Assembly (NCBI RefSeq): GCF_041052385.1
Contig: NZ_CP163439.1
Location: forward strand, 930,001 to 994,000
Length of the DNA stretch: 64,000 nucleotides
Direction of reading: 5' to 3'
Source of the DNA: Streptomyces sp. R28
GTDB lineage: Bacteria; Actinomycetota; Actinomycetes; Streptomycetales; Streptomycetaceae
Below, in pieces: positions 7,589-15,916 of this stretch (the stretch's first letter is position 1; the number at the start of each line of letters is the position of its first letter). The notes under the pieces were generated by a model, which worked only from the letters and a program-made list of their open reading frames with translations, searched no databases and was not told where the DNA came from. Position numbers and translations under genes: made by a program.

Positions 7589-10119
7589 GGCAGCCCCCCT
7601 CCTTCCGGTCGCGGCCCCGCGTCCGCCGGAGCCGGCTCGTGCCGCGGTACGGCGATCTCGCTCCACACCTGCTTGCCGCCGGCCACCGGCACGGAGCCGA
7701 AGGACTCGGACATCGCCTCGACCAGCAGGAGCCCTCGGCCGCCGGTCGACTCCCAGTCCACGATCACGGGCTTGGCGGGTGCGCGCGGCGAGGAGTCGCT
7801 CACGCTGACCCGTACCCGGCCGGCCCGGAGCGTCAGATCGACGCTGACCGGTCCCTGAGTGTGCACCAGGGCGTTGGTGACCAGTTCGGACACGACGAGC
7901 AGCACGGCATCGGTCACTTCCTCGACCTTCCACCGACGCAGGGTGCGCGCGGTGAAGCGGCGGGCGTGCATGACGGCGTCGGGCAGCCGCCACACCGCCC
8001 AACCGGCCCTGGTCGGCCGGGTCTTCATCCCGTCGTAGCGCAGCAGCAACAGGGCGACGTCGTCCTCACGGCGGCCTGCGTCGCCCAGCAGGGCGTGGGC
8101 CATCCGGCCCGGATCCGCCGGATCGGCCTCGGCGAGAGCGGCGGAGGTACGGCGCATCCCCTCGTCCAGGGGCAGGTCGGCGGACTCCACCAGGCCGTCG
8201 GTGACCAGGGCGAGCACGGTGCCGGGGGCCAGTGCGACCGAGGTCATGGGGAACTCCGCCTCCGCGAGAACGCCGAGCGGGAGCCCGCCCTCGACCTGGA
8301 CCTCCTCGGTCCGGCCGTCGGGATGGCGGACCAGCGGTGCGAGGTGGCCGGCCCGGACGAACAGGGTGGTGCCCCCGTCCATGTCCAGTTCGGCATAGCA
8401 GCAGGTGGCGAAGAGATCGGTCTCCATGCCGACGAGGAGGCGATTGGCATGTGACATGACCACGTCGGGCGGGTGCCCCTCCACCGCGTACGCCCGGACC
8501 GCGGTACGCATCTGCCCCATGATCGTCGCGGCGCCGGCACTGTGCCCCTGTACGTCTCCGATGACCAGCGCCACCCGGTCCTCGGAGAGCGCGATCACGT
8601 CGTACCAGTCACCGCCCACCTGCAGCCCCCGCCTGGCCGGCAGATAGCGGGCGACCGCCATCCCGCCGGGCAGCTCGGGCAGGCGCCTGGGCAGCAGACT
8701 GCGCTGCAGCAGCGTGGCGAGCTCCTGCTCGGCGTCGTGTGCGTGGGCGCGCTTGAGGGCCTGGCCGACCAGTGCGGCGGTGGCCGTGAGCAGGGAGCGC
8801 TCCTCGGGCGCGAACTCGTGCGGCTGGTCCCAGCCGACCAGGCACACACCGGCGGGCCGGCCCTTGGCGGGAAGCGGCAGGACGGCCAGGCCTCCGGTAC
8901 CGATACCCACGAGTCCGGGTTCGAAGGCCGTACCGGCGGGCCACAGGTCCGTACGTCCGTCCCGCAACGCCATCTGCAGGGTGGGCAGGGCGCTGACGGG
9001 AGCGTCCGGCCACTCCGAGCGCCACTGCGCGCGCCATGCCTCCGGCCAGGCGGCGGGCTGCGGCGGGTCGAGCATGGTGACGGTGAGCCGGTCGTCCCGC
9101 AGCTCGGCGAGGGCCACCCGGTCGGCGCCCAGCGGCTCACGCAGCGCGGCCACCACCACGCGGCCGACGTCACGGACCTCTGTGGCATCGTCGAGTGCGG
9201 CGGTCAGCCACTGGATCCTGGAGACGTCGTCGGCGCTCCGGCGCAGTACCGATGTCGCCGTCACCACGCCCAGCACCTGGTCCGGCCGGTCGTCGGCGCC
9301 CGCGACCAGCCGGCAGCTCAGGTTCAGCCAGCGCATCTCACCGGTGGGCCGGCGGACGCGGAACTCCAGCTCCCGTCGCCCGAACGCCGGGGTGGACGGC
9401 TCCAGGACCGGCATCAGCGCGTGCATGTCCTCGGGAAGGGCGTGCGCAAGCAGGGTGTCCGCCTTGCCGTCGAAGTCGTCGGGCGTGATGCCGACCAGTT
9501 CGAGGAGGGTGTCGTCGGCCTCGACCAGGCCGGTGTTCGGCACCAGGACGAAGGAGCCGACACGCAGACTCCGCAGGGCGAGGCCGAGCAGCGACGCCGG
9601 CGCGGGTCGGCCTTCGCCCGCCTGGAGCAGGCCGGCGACCGCGTCGGCGTACCGTTCGAGGAAGCGCCGGTGCTCGGCCTCGAAGCCGGTTCTGGCGGCG
9701 CCCACGACGACGAGGCAGCCCAGCCGCCTGCCGTCCGACCCGAGCGGCAGCGCGCCGAGCGACAGCTCCGCCCGTGACGGCATCGGCCCACCCTCGGGAT
9801 AGGAGGCGAGTTCGGGAGGGTTCAGCCACAGGGGGCGGCCGGTGCGGAAGACGTAGGCCGCCGGTGAGCCACCGGACACGGGCAGACTCTCCGGCAGCCC
9901 GTACTCGGAGAGGGCGCAGCCGACCGTTTCCGTCAGCCGGAGCTCTTCTTCGCCCGCGCCGGGCACGTAGACGGCCACCAGCGCCGCTCCGGCGAACCTG
10001 AGGACCCGGTCTATCGCGGCGACCTCCGGTACCGGAGGCGGTGAACCGATGTCCGCGGCGCCGGCCTCGGACGCCCGCAGCTCGGGAAATCCGGCCCAGG
10101 AACGGCCGTCATGAGGCAT
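7585..10119 (-). CDS. SpoIIE-type PP2C phosphatase with GAF/PAS sensors and HATPase domain
   Basis: The 844-residue protein appears to have, in order, a GAF-like domain (~30-165), a PAS-like domain (~175-300), a second GAF-like domain (~305-455), a SpoIIE/PP2C phosphatase (~470-690) and an RsbW-type HATPase (~705-825). PP2C metal motifs are VGGDWYDV, GDVQGH, RAGHLAPLV, LVTDG and REDDVALL. The ATPase N-box is SELVTNALVHT and its G-box is TGGRGLLLV. Such proteins act in partner switching, dephosphorylating and phosphorylating anti-sigma-factor antagonists. I see no membrane segment. Its last codons overlap the start of the lone sugar-binding lipoprotein, an unusual operon partner. Confidence 0.92.
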   Translation of the reverse strand: MPHDGRSWAGFPELRASEAGAADIGSPPPVPEVAAIDRVLRFAGAALVAVYVPGAGEEELRLTETVGCALSEYGLPESLPVSGGSPAAYVFRTGRPLWLNPPELASYPEGGPMPSRAELSLGALPLGSDGRRLGCLVVVGAARTGFEAEHRRFLERYADAVAGLLQAGEGRPAPASLLGLALRSLRVGSFVLVPNTGLVEADDTLLELVGITPDDFDGKADTLLAHALPEDMHALMPVLEPSTPAFGRRELEFRVRRPTGEMRWLNLSCRLVAGADDRPDQVLGVVTATSVLRRSADDVSRIQWLTAALDDATEVRDVGRVVVAALREPLGADRVALAELRDDRLTVTMLDPPQPAAWPEAWRAQWRSEWPDAPVSALPTLQMALRDGRTDLWPAGTAFEPGLVGIGTGGLAVLPLPAKGRPAGVCLVGWDQPHEFAPEERSLLTATAALVGQALKRAHAHDAEQELATLLQRSLLPRRLPELPGGMAVARYLPARRGLQVGGDWYDVIALSEDRVALVIGDVQGHSAGAATIMGQMRTAVRAYAVEGHPPDVVMSHANRLLVGMETDLFATCCYAELDMDGGTTLFVRAGHLAPLVRHPDGRTEEVQVEGGLPLGVLAEAEFPMTSVALAPGTVLALVTDGLVESADLPLDEGMRRTSAALAEADPADPGRMAHALLGDAGRREDDVALLLLRYDGMKTRPTRAGWAVWRLPDAVMHARRFTARTLRRWKVEEVTDAVLLVVSELVTNALVHTQGPVSVDLTLRAGRVRVSVSDSSPRAPAKPVIVDWESTGGRGLLLVEAMSESFGSVPVAGGKQVWSEIAVPRHEPAPADAGPRPEGGGLP

Positions 10120-10426
10120 GTCCGCTACCTACCTCCCGCCCATGCCACTGGTGCCGACATATGGAGATATAGGGGCACCCTCACACCAGAATCGCATAGG
10201 TGTGCAATCAGGACAGATGAAGGCTATTGCCTTCCCCGGCAGACCCGATCGCGGGCCGGCCCACCCCGTTCGCAGATCACCGCAGCCGGTGTCACACTGA
10301 CGACGTGGTCGGACTTCTCCCGGCAGCACGCGAGAAGCCGCGTGTGAGGGCGGCGACCGTGATCCGCCAGGACCCCTGTGACCGCCCCCTCCCCACGCAC
10401 GGCGAAGGTCAAGGGAGGTCTCTCAC
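10120..10426. other. Divergent spacer between phosphatase gene and ABC operon
   Basis: These 307 nt must hold both promoters. Visible items are an AT-rich patch around ATATGGAGATATAG (10158-10175), rare in this DNA, and an inverted repeat CTTCTC...GAGAAG (10314-10337, 12-nt loop). GGGAGG at 10413-10418 is the ribosome-binding site of the downstream lipoprotein gene. I found no coding sequence and no convincing -35/-10 pair. Confidence 0.5.
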
Positions 10427-11530
10427 ATGAAGACCCGCACCCGGGACGCGGCCATGGCCGTGACCGTGCTCTGCACGGCCGTCGCCCTCGCGGCCTGCGG
10501 GTCGTCGGGCGACAGCTCGCCGGGCGGCGGGAGCGAATCCAGCGGGGAAGACACGCCGAGCATCGGTCTGCTGCTGCCGGACTCCACCACGGCCCGCTGG
10601 GAGACACAGGACGGCCCCCTGCTCGAGACGAAGATCAAGGGGCTGTGCGGCGACTGCGCGGTCGAGCATGCCAACGCCAAGGGTGATGTGGCCCTCCAGC
10701 AGGAACAGATGGACTCGATGATCACTGCGGGAATCGACGCCATCGTGCTCGTGGCCGTGGACGCGAGGTCCCTCGCCGCGGCGGTCAGGAGCGCGAACGA
10801 GGCGGACATCCCGGTCATCGCCTACGACCGCCTGGCCGAGGGGCCGATCTCGGGTTACGTCTCCTTCGACGGCGAGGAGGTCGGCAGACTCCAGGGCCGG
10901 GCGCTGCTCGAGGCCATGGGCGGCGGGAGCGAACGCCAGATCGTGATGATGAACGGCGATCCCAGCGATCCCAACGCGGTGTCGTTCAAGAAGGGCGCGC
11001 TGTTCGTGCTCAAGGGCCGGGTGGAGATCGGCAAGGAGTACGACACGCTCCAGTGGAGGCCGGAGAACGCGCACATGAACATGTCCGGCGCCATCGCCGC
11101 CCTCGGCGCCGGCAACATAGACGGGGTCTACGCGGCCAACGACGGCCTCGCCGCCGGCAGCATCTCCGCCCTCAAGTCGAACAAGGTCGACCCGCTTCCA
11201 CCCGTCACCGGACAGGACGCCGAACTCGGAGCCCTGCAGCGCATCCTGCACGGCGACCAGTACATGACCGTCTACAAGCCCTTCGCACCCGAGGCCTCCG
11301 CGGCCGCCACCATGGCGGTTGCCGCGGCACGCGGTGAGAGCCTCGACCGCCTTGCCACGGACAAGGTGAGCACCCGCGGCGCCGACGCGGTTCCGGCCGT
11401 CATGCTCACCCCCGTGTCCGTGACCGTCGACAACATCAAGGACACCGTGGTGAAGGACGGCGTGTACACGATCGAGCAGATCTGCACTCCCGGACTCAGA
11501 GCCGCCTGTGACGAGGCCGGGCTGACCTGA
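10427..11530 (+). CDS. Sugar ABC transporter substrate-binding lipoprotein (XylF-like)
   Basis: The 367-residue lipoprotein has a lipobox ending LAAC (Cys ~24) followed by a Ser/Gly linker and a type I periplasmic-binding fold. Sugar-binding-class motifs include IGLLLPDS, AYDRLAEGPISGY, NGDPSDPNA and VTGQDAEL. XylF-type proteins deliver D-xylose or related sugars to an ABC importer. It is the first gene of a three-gene operon with an ATPase and a permease, and clearly a paralogue of the protein at 6461-7588 across the divergent spacer. GGGAGG lies 8 nt before the ATG. Sugar specificity is inferred only at the level of pentose/hexose. Confidence 0.92.
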   Translation: MKTRTRDAAMAVTVLCTAVALAACGSSGDSSPGGGSESSGEDTPSIGLLLPDSTTARWETQDGPLLETKIKGLCGDCAVEHANAKGDVALQQEQMDSMITAGIDAIVLVAVDARSLAAAVRSANEADIPVIAYDRLAEGPISGYVSFDGEEVGRLQGRALLEAMGGGSERQIVMMNGDPSDPNAVSFKKGALFVLKGRVEIGKEYDTLQWRPENAHMNMSGAIAALGAGNIDGVYAANDGLAAGSISALKSNKVDPLPPVTGQDAELGALQRILHGDQYMTVYKPFAPEASAAATMAVAAARGESLDRLATDKVSTRGADAVPAVMLTPVSVTVDNIKDTVVKDGVYTIEQICTPGLRAACDEAGLT

Positions 11531-11592
11531 GCGGGCCGTGCCCCGAGACCAGGTCCGGCCCCCGTCGGACCCGGGGAAGGAGATGGTGTCCC

Positions 11593-12366
11593 GTGGCGGC
11601 TTCCCCCTTGCTGGCGCTGCGCGGCGTGTGCAAGCGATTCGGCGTCGTCGAGGTTCTCAGCGATGTCGAGCTGGAGATTCACGCCGGCCAGGTCGTCGCC
11701 CTGCTGGGCGACAACGGGGCCGGCAAGTCCACCTTGGTCAAGGTGATCTCCGGCGTCATCCCGGCGGACAAGGGCGTCATCGAGTGGGAGGGACGGACGG
11801 TCCAGATCAGGCGCCCCCATGACGCACGGGAGCTCGGCATCGCCACCGTCTACCAGGACCTCGCGCTCTGCGGGAACCTCGACGTCGTCGGCAACCTGTT
11901 CCTGGGGCGGGAGATCCGCAGGTTCGGGTTCCTCGACGAGATGGAGATGGAGCGCCGCTCCAGACACCTGCTGGATCGCCTGACCAGGGGCGTCCCCGAT
12001 CTGCGGGCCCCCGTAGTCTCACTGTCCAGTGGCCAGCGCCAGACGGTCGCCATCGCCCGCTCGCTGCTCGGCGACCCGCGGGTGCTCCTCCTGGACGAAC
12101 CGACCGCGGCCCTGGGGTTCGAGCAGACCACCGAGGTCCTGGACCTCGTCGACGAGCTGCGCGACCGCGGCATGGGCATCGTCCTCATCAGCCACAACAT
12201 GGGCGACGTCAAGGCCCTCGCGGACCGCGCCATGGTGTTGCGGCTCGGTCGCAACAACGGCTTCTTCGACGTGAACACCGCGTCCCAGGAACAGATCATC
12301 GCCTCCGTCACCGGCGCGACGGAGAACGTACCCCGCCAGATGACCCACCGGGAGGCGGGGTGGTGA
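11593..12366 (+). CDS. Sugar ABC transporter ATP-binding protein
   Basis: This 257-residue single ABC ATPase has Walker A GDNGAGKST (~37-45), signature LSSGQRQ, Walker B VLLLDEP and a switch His in LISHN. Classical XylG/RbsA proteins have two fused ATPase halves, but this one has a single half, so it would act as a homodimer, a form common for such systems in actinomycetes. The GTG start is preceded by GGAAGGAG. It lies 62 nt after the binding-protein gene and overlaps the permease gene, so the three are presumably one transcript. It powers sugar import at the inner face of the membrane. Confidence 0.93.
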   Translation: MAASPLLALRGVCKRFGVVEVLSDVELEIHAGQVVALLGDNGAGKSTLVKVISGVIPADKGVIEWEGRTVQIRRPHDARELGIATVYQDLALCGNLDVVGNLFLGREIRRFGFLDEMEMERRSRHLLDRLTRGVPDLRAPVVSLSSGQRQTVAIARSLLGDPRVLLLDEPTAALGFEQTTEVLDLVDELRDRGMGIVLISHNMGDVKALADRAMVLRLGRNNGFFDVNTASQEQIIASVTGATENVPRQMTHREAGW

Positions 12367-13631
12367 AAGGCATACGCAGCAAGGCGGACACCGCACGGAC
12401 CGACCCCTCCGAGGCCCCCCGGCCGCAACGCGAGCGGGCCGTCGCCCGGGCCGTGGAGAGCTCGGTCGACATGGTCCGGCGCAAGGTCCGCGCCGGAGAA
12501 CTGGGCTCGCTCCCCGTCGTCCTGGTCCTCGCCGTCGTCTGGATCGTCTTCCAGTCCCTCAACGACAACTTCCTCTCCCCCCCGAACCTGTCCAATCTCA
12601 GCGTCGACATCGTGGGCACGGGTCTGATCGCGGTGGGCATCGTCTTCGTGCTGCTGCTCGGTGAGCTCGATCTGTCGGTCGGTTCGATCAGCGGTCTCGC
12701 GGCGGCCGTCTTCGCCGTGCTGAACGTCAACAGCGGTGTGCCGGAGTGGCTCGCCCTGCTCATCGCGGTGCTCGCGGGCACCGGGGCGGGAACCGTGCAG
12801 GGGTTCTCCTTCGCCAGAACGCGGGTGCCGGCGTTCGTCGTCACGCTGGCGGGGCTGCTCACCTGGAACGGCCTCATGCTGTACATCCTCGGGACCAGCG
12901 GCACGATCAACCTCGACGAGAACGGGCTCGTCGCCAAGCTGACGAACTACTACTTCACCCATGACGCCGTCGCCTACGGACTGGCGGCCGTCGCCGCGGG
13001 CGCGGTCTTCCTCGTGTCGTACCAGGACGCGCTGCGCCGCAGAGCCGTCGGCATGCCGCACCGCTCGCTCCAGGCGATCGTCGTCCGCACGGGAGCACTG
13101 GCGGTGATCGCGTTCGCCGCGGCGTATCTGCTCAACCGCTTCCAGGGTCTGCCGCTGGCCCTGCTGATCTTCCTCGTGGTGGTGGCGGGGCTCGACATCC
13201 TGCTCCGCCGCACGCACTACGGCCGTCAGGTCTACGCCCTCGGCGGCGGTGTCGAGGCCGCCCGTCGCGCCAGTCTCAACGTGACGGGCGTGCAGACCGC
13301 GGTGCTCGCCGTCTCAGGCACGATGGCCGCGATCGGTGGCCTGTTCCTGGCCTCGCGGATCACCTCGGTGAGCCAGAGCTCCGGCTCGGGCGTCCTGTTG
13401 CTCAACGCCATCGCGGCGGCCGTCATCGGTGGCACGAGCCTGTTCGGCGGGCGGGGTACGACCTGGTCCGCAGTGCTCGGCATGCTGGTCATCCAGTCGA
13501 TCGCCTCGGGCATGGCGATCACGGACACCCCCACCGCGGTCCAGTTCATGATCACGGGCGGGGTGTTGTTCGCAGCGGTGGTCATCGACTCGGTGTCGCG
13601 ACGCACGCAAGAGGCACACGGGCGGGCCTGA
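12363..13631 (+). CDS. Sugar ABC transporter permease (XylH/RbsC family)
   Basis: The 422-residue membrane protein has a hydrophilic N-terminal extension (~45 residues) followed by about ten hydrophobic segments and the BPD_transp_2 signature region GELDLSVGS (~100) plus a late GGTSLFGGRG loop that is typical of ribose/xylose permeases. It forms the channel with the preceding ATPase. Two in-frame GTG codons (12360, 12363) compete; 12363 is preferred because GGAGG at 12351-12355 is then 7 nt away. The start overlaps the ATPase stop, indicating coupling. Confidence 0.92.
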   Translation: MKGIRSKADTARTDPSEAPRPQRERAVARAVESSVDMVRRKVRAGELGSLPVVLVLAVVWIVFQSLNDNFLSPPNLSNLSVDIVGTGLIAVGIVFVLLLGELDLSVGSISGLAAAVFAVLNVNSGVPEWLALLIAVLAGTGAGTVQGFSFARTRVPAFVVTLAGLLTWNGLMLYILGTSGTINLDENGLVAKLTNYYFTHDAVAYGLAAVAAGAVFLVSYQDALRRRAVGMPHRSLQAIVVRTGALAVIAFAAAYLLNRFQGLPLALLIFLVVVAGLDILLRRTHYGRQVYALGGGVEAARRASLNVTGVQTAVLAVSGTMAAIGGLFLASRITSVSQSSGSGVLLLNAIAAAVIGGTSLFGGRGTTWSAVLGMLVIQSIASGMAITDTPTAVQFMITGGVLFAAVVIDSVSRRTQEAHGRA

Positions 13632-13740
13632 CGCCCACTTCAAGGACGTGCCACCTCGGGGACGGTCGGTGCAGGCGGGCACCCACGACCTCGCCGGCGA
13701 TCCGGCCCGCCCGGGTCCGTCGGCGCTGCTCGGACCGCCG

Positions 13741-13838
13741 GGTCGGAACGTGGCGATCGGAACGAGGTGACCGGAACGAGGTGACCAGAACAAGGTGATC
13801 GGGACCCGGTGATCGAGACCTGGTGATCGGAACAAGGT
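13741..13838. repeat. Seven tandem 14-bp direct repeats
   Basis: Seven consecutive 14-bp units start at 13741, 13755, 13769, 13783, 13797, 13811 and 13825. The consensus is GATCGGAACGAGGT; the first unit (GGTCGGAACGTGGC) is the most divergent and units 2 and 3 are nearly identical. The array ends 55 nt before an MFS transporter start codon and about 20 nt before its predicted -35 box. Units are contiguous without spacers. An activator-binding array or a replication-slippage satellite are both possible. Confidence 0.8.
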
Positions 13839-13858
13839 GAGGGACTCGTCGGGCTCCC

Positions 13859-13887
13859 TTGCCCCGTCTATACGAGTCACCTAGCCT
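13859..13887 (+). promoter_or_regulatory. Predicted promoter of a leaderless MFS gene
   Basis: TTGCCC (13859-13864), a 17-nt spacer and TAGCCT (13882-13887) form a good housekeeping-type promoter. The expected transcription start, 7 nt past the -10 box, is 13894, which is the G of the GTG start codon. No Shine-Dalgarno sequence is present, in agreement with a leaderless mRNA. Confidence 0.65.
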
Positions 13888-13893
13888 GACTTT

Positions 13894-15108
13894 GTGCCGC
13901 TCATAAACAAACTCCGTTCGCACAACGCCGTGCCGGACAGCGCACTCGGCGCACTCACCCGACTCCGCATCGCTCTCACCGTCTTCTTCGCCCTCGACGG
14001 CTTCGTCTTCGCCGGCTGGGTCGTGCGCATCCCCGCCATCAAGCACCAGACCGGCGCCTCCGCCAGCACCCTCGGCCTTGCCCTGCTCGGCGTCTCCGCC
14101 GGCGCCGTGGTCACGATGATGCTCACCGGACGCCTGTGCCGCCGCTACGGCAGCCACCAGGTCACCGTCGTATGCGCGGTCCTGCTCTCCCTCAGCGTCG
14201 CGCTCCCCCCACTCACCCACTCCGCACTGACCCTCGGCGCCGTCCTGCTGATCTTCGGAGCCGCCTACGGCGGGATCAACGTGGCCTTCAACAGCGCCGC
14301 CATCCACCTGGTCGCCGCCCTCCGGCGGCCGGTCATGCCGAGTTTCCACGCGGCCTTCAGCCTGGGCGGCATGATCGGTGCGGGTCTGGGCGGACTGGTC
14401 GCCGGCCACCTCTCCCCCACGCGGCACCTGCTCGGCCTGACCGTCATCGGGCTGATCGTGACCGCCCTCGCCGGACCCACTCTCCTGCGACACGACCCAC
14501 CGCGGCCGCCCGACGCCCCACGCCACGGCTCCGCCGAGAGCACCCCGCGCCGCCTCGACCGCCGCACCCGAGGGCTCGTGATCGTCTTCGGGGTGATCGC
14601 ACTGTGCACGGCATACGGCGAAGGGGCCATGGCCGACTGGGGAGCCCTGCACCTCGAACAGGACCTCGGCGCCTCACCGGGGCTCGCGGCCGTGGGGTAT
14701 TCGTGCTTCGCGCTGGCCATGACCATCGGGCGCCTGACGGGGACGGTTCTGCTCGAACGGCTGGGCCGGACCAGAACCGTGGTCGCGGGCGGCTCCATCG
14801 CGGCCGCCGGGATGCTGCTCGGCTCCCTCACCCCTTCCGTGTGGGCGGCGCTGATCGGCTTCGCCGTGACCGGGCTCGGCCTCGCCAATCTCTTCCCGGT
14901 CGCCGTCGAACGCGCCGGTACGCTCGCCGGCCCCGGCGGCGTCGCGACCGCGTCCACGCTCGGCTACGGCGGCATGCTGCTCGGCCCGCCCGCGATCGGG
15001 TTCATGGCCGACTGGTTCTCCCTGTCCACCGCCCTGACCAGCGTCGCCGCGCTGGCGGCCGCAGCAGCACTGATCGGCTTCGTCACGCGACACGCGGCAG
15101 CCGACTGA
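13894..15108 (+). CDS. MFS transporter (12-segment type)
   Basis: The 404-residue protein shows about 12 hydrophobic segments and the loop 2-3 signature region GRLCRRYG (~88-95). The best resemblance is to the YbjJ/fucose-permease-like branch of MFS, which includes sugar and drug exporters; no substrate can be assigned. The GTG start coincides with the predicted transcription start, so translation is probably leaderless. Upstream lies an array of seven 14-bp repeats that could be its control region. The gene stands alone, followed by a 411-nt gene-free stretch. Confidence 0.85.
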   Translation: MPLINKLRSHNAVPDSALGALTRLRIALTVFFALDGFVFAGWVVRIPAIKHQTGASASTLGLALLGVSAGAVVTMMLTGRLCRRYGSHQVTVVCAVLLSLSVALPPLTHSALTLGAVLLIFGAAYGGINVAFNSAAIHLVAALRRPVMPSFHAAFSLGGMIGAGLGGLVAGHLSPTRHLLGLTVIGLIVTALAGPTLLRHDPPRPPDAPRHGSAESTPRRLDRRTRGLVIVFGVIALCTAYGEGAMADWGALHLEQDLGASPGLAAVGYSCFALAMTIGRLTGTVLLERLGRTRTVVAGGSIAAAGMLLGSLTPSVWAALIGFAVTGLGLANLFPVAVERAGTLAGPGGVATASTLGYGGMLLGPPAIGFMADWFSLSTALTSVAALAAAAALIGFVTRHAAAD

Positions 15109-15519
15109 GCGGGAGACCAGGCCCTGTCGTGTGGATCAGGGCGGCTGAGAGGCGCGGTGCCTTCCGGTCGACCCGAGCGGGGGGGCGAGGGAGGTGCCCC
15201 AGCCCCCGGGAGAACCGGGCGAAGCCGGCTCGCGCCGGGCGGGAGCGTGCAGTTGCAAGGCGCAGGAGGCTGCGACATCAGCCGCTACCGCGGCGGGCGC
15301 CGCGGAGCGATGGGGCCTCTCCCGCTCCAACGAAGCCGAGAGTGAGGGAGACGGACGACAACACGGCTGGGGGGACCCCCTGAGGGCGTGTGTGCCGGCC
15401 CCCACGAACGCCGGAACGCTCCGAACGACAGGGGCCTGGAGGCCCTTCCCGGCACGACGGCCACCCCGACCGAGCCCCGGCCATTGCCACTCTCACCCTC
15501 CCCCGCACACCATGGCCCG
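15109..15519. other. Gene-free stretch with repeat-family sequences
   Basis: No convincing gene is present in these 411 nt. The stretch is GC-rich and holds several palindromic pieces, including GGGGGGACCCCC near 15370-15381, and the repeat-family core described separately at 15323-15349. It looks like an accumulation of decayed intergenic repeats between the MFS gene and the VOC gene. The VOC promoter must lie at its right end, but I see no clear -10 box. Confidence 0.5.
15323..15349. repeat. Copy A of a short Streptomyces-type dispersed repeat
   Basis: The 27-nt core matches 22 of 27 positions of a second copy at 58086-58112; the shared inner parts are CGAAG, CGAGAGTG and the flanking CGCTC. 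Both copies lie next to a G5-N-C5 palindrome. This copy is intergenic and more degenerate than the other. Confidence 0.65.
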
Positions 15520-15909
15520 ATGGCGCGACTCCACGACATCGTCATCGACTGTGCCCGCCCGGCCGCCACGGCCCGCTTCTGGGCCGCCGCCCTCGACGGT
15601 TACGCCGTCGCCCCGTACGACGACGCCGAGCTCACCCGGCTGCGCGCCCAGGGGATCGCCGACCCGGAGGACGACCCGACCGTGCTCGTCGAACCCCGCG
15701 GCGGCGGCCCCCGCCTGTGGTGCCAGCTCGTCCCGGAGCCCAAGCGCGTCAAGAACCGTCTGCATCTGGACCTCGTCTCCGCCGACCCGGAGGCCGAGAT
15801 CGACCGGCTCGTGACCCTCGGCGCGACCGTCCAGGCCCGCCACGAGGACCACGACGTCCTGGCCGACCCCGAGGGCAACGAGTTCTGTCTCCTCCCCCTG
15901 CGCCCGTGA
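15520..15909 (+). CDS. VOC-family (glyoxalase-like) protein
   Basis: The 129-residue single-repeat protein fits the glyoxalase/bleomycin-resistance fold: DIVIDCARPAATARFW at the start, RLHLDLVSADP in the middle and the end motif LADPEGNEFCLL, where His and Glu ligands usually sit. Members bind a metal or a small ligand; many are dioxygenases, isomerases or resistance proteins, and this one cannot be narrowed further. The ATG at 15520 is chosen because family homology begins there; no clear Shine-Dalgarno site is seen. It is convergent with the DM13 gene, 7 nt apart. Confidence 0.85.
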   Translation: MARLHDIVIDCARPAATARFWAAALDGYAVAPYDDAELTRLRAQGIADPEDDPTVLVEPRGGGPRLWCQLVPEPKRVKNRLHLDLVSADPEAEIDRLVTLGATVQARHEDHDVLADPEGNEFCLLPLRP

Positions 15910-15916
15910 ACCGCCC

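Noticed and set aside
5789..7858. A 689-codon plus-strand open frame across the GCS2-like and binding-protein genes
   Set aside because: It is antisense to two well-recognised genes, shows no family resemblance, and is rich in Arg/Gly/His/Val-type shadow composition typical of high-GC DNA.
10314..10337. CTTCTC...GAGAAG inverted repeat as a terminator
   Set aside because: It lies between divergent gene starts where no transcript should end, and the 12-nt loop with 6-bp arms is weak.
13741..13838. CRISPR array
   Set aside because: The 14-bp units are contiguous, without spacers, and no cas gene is present.
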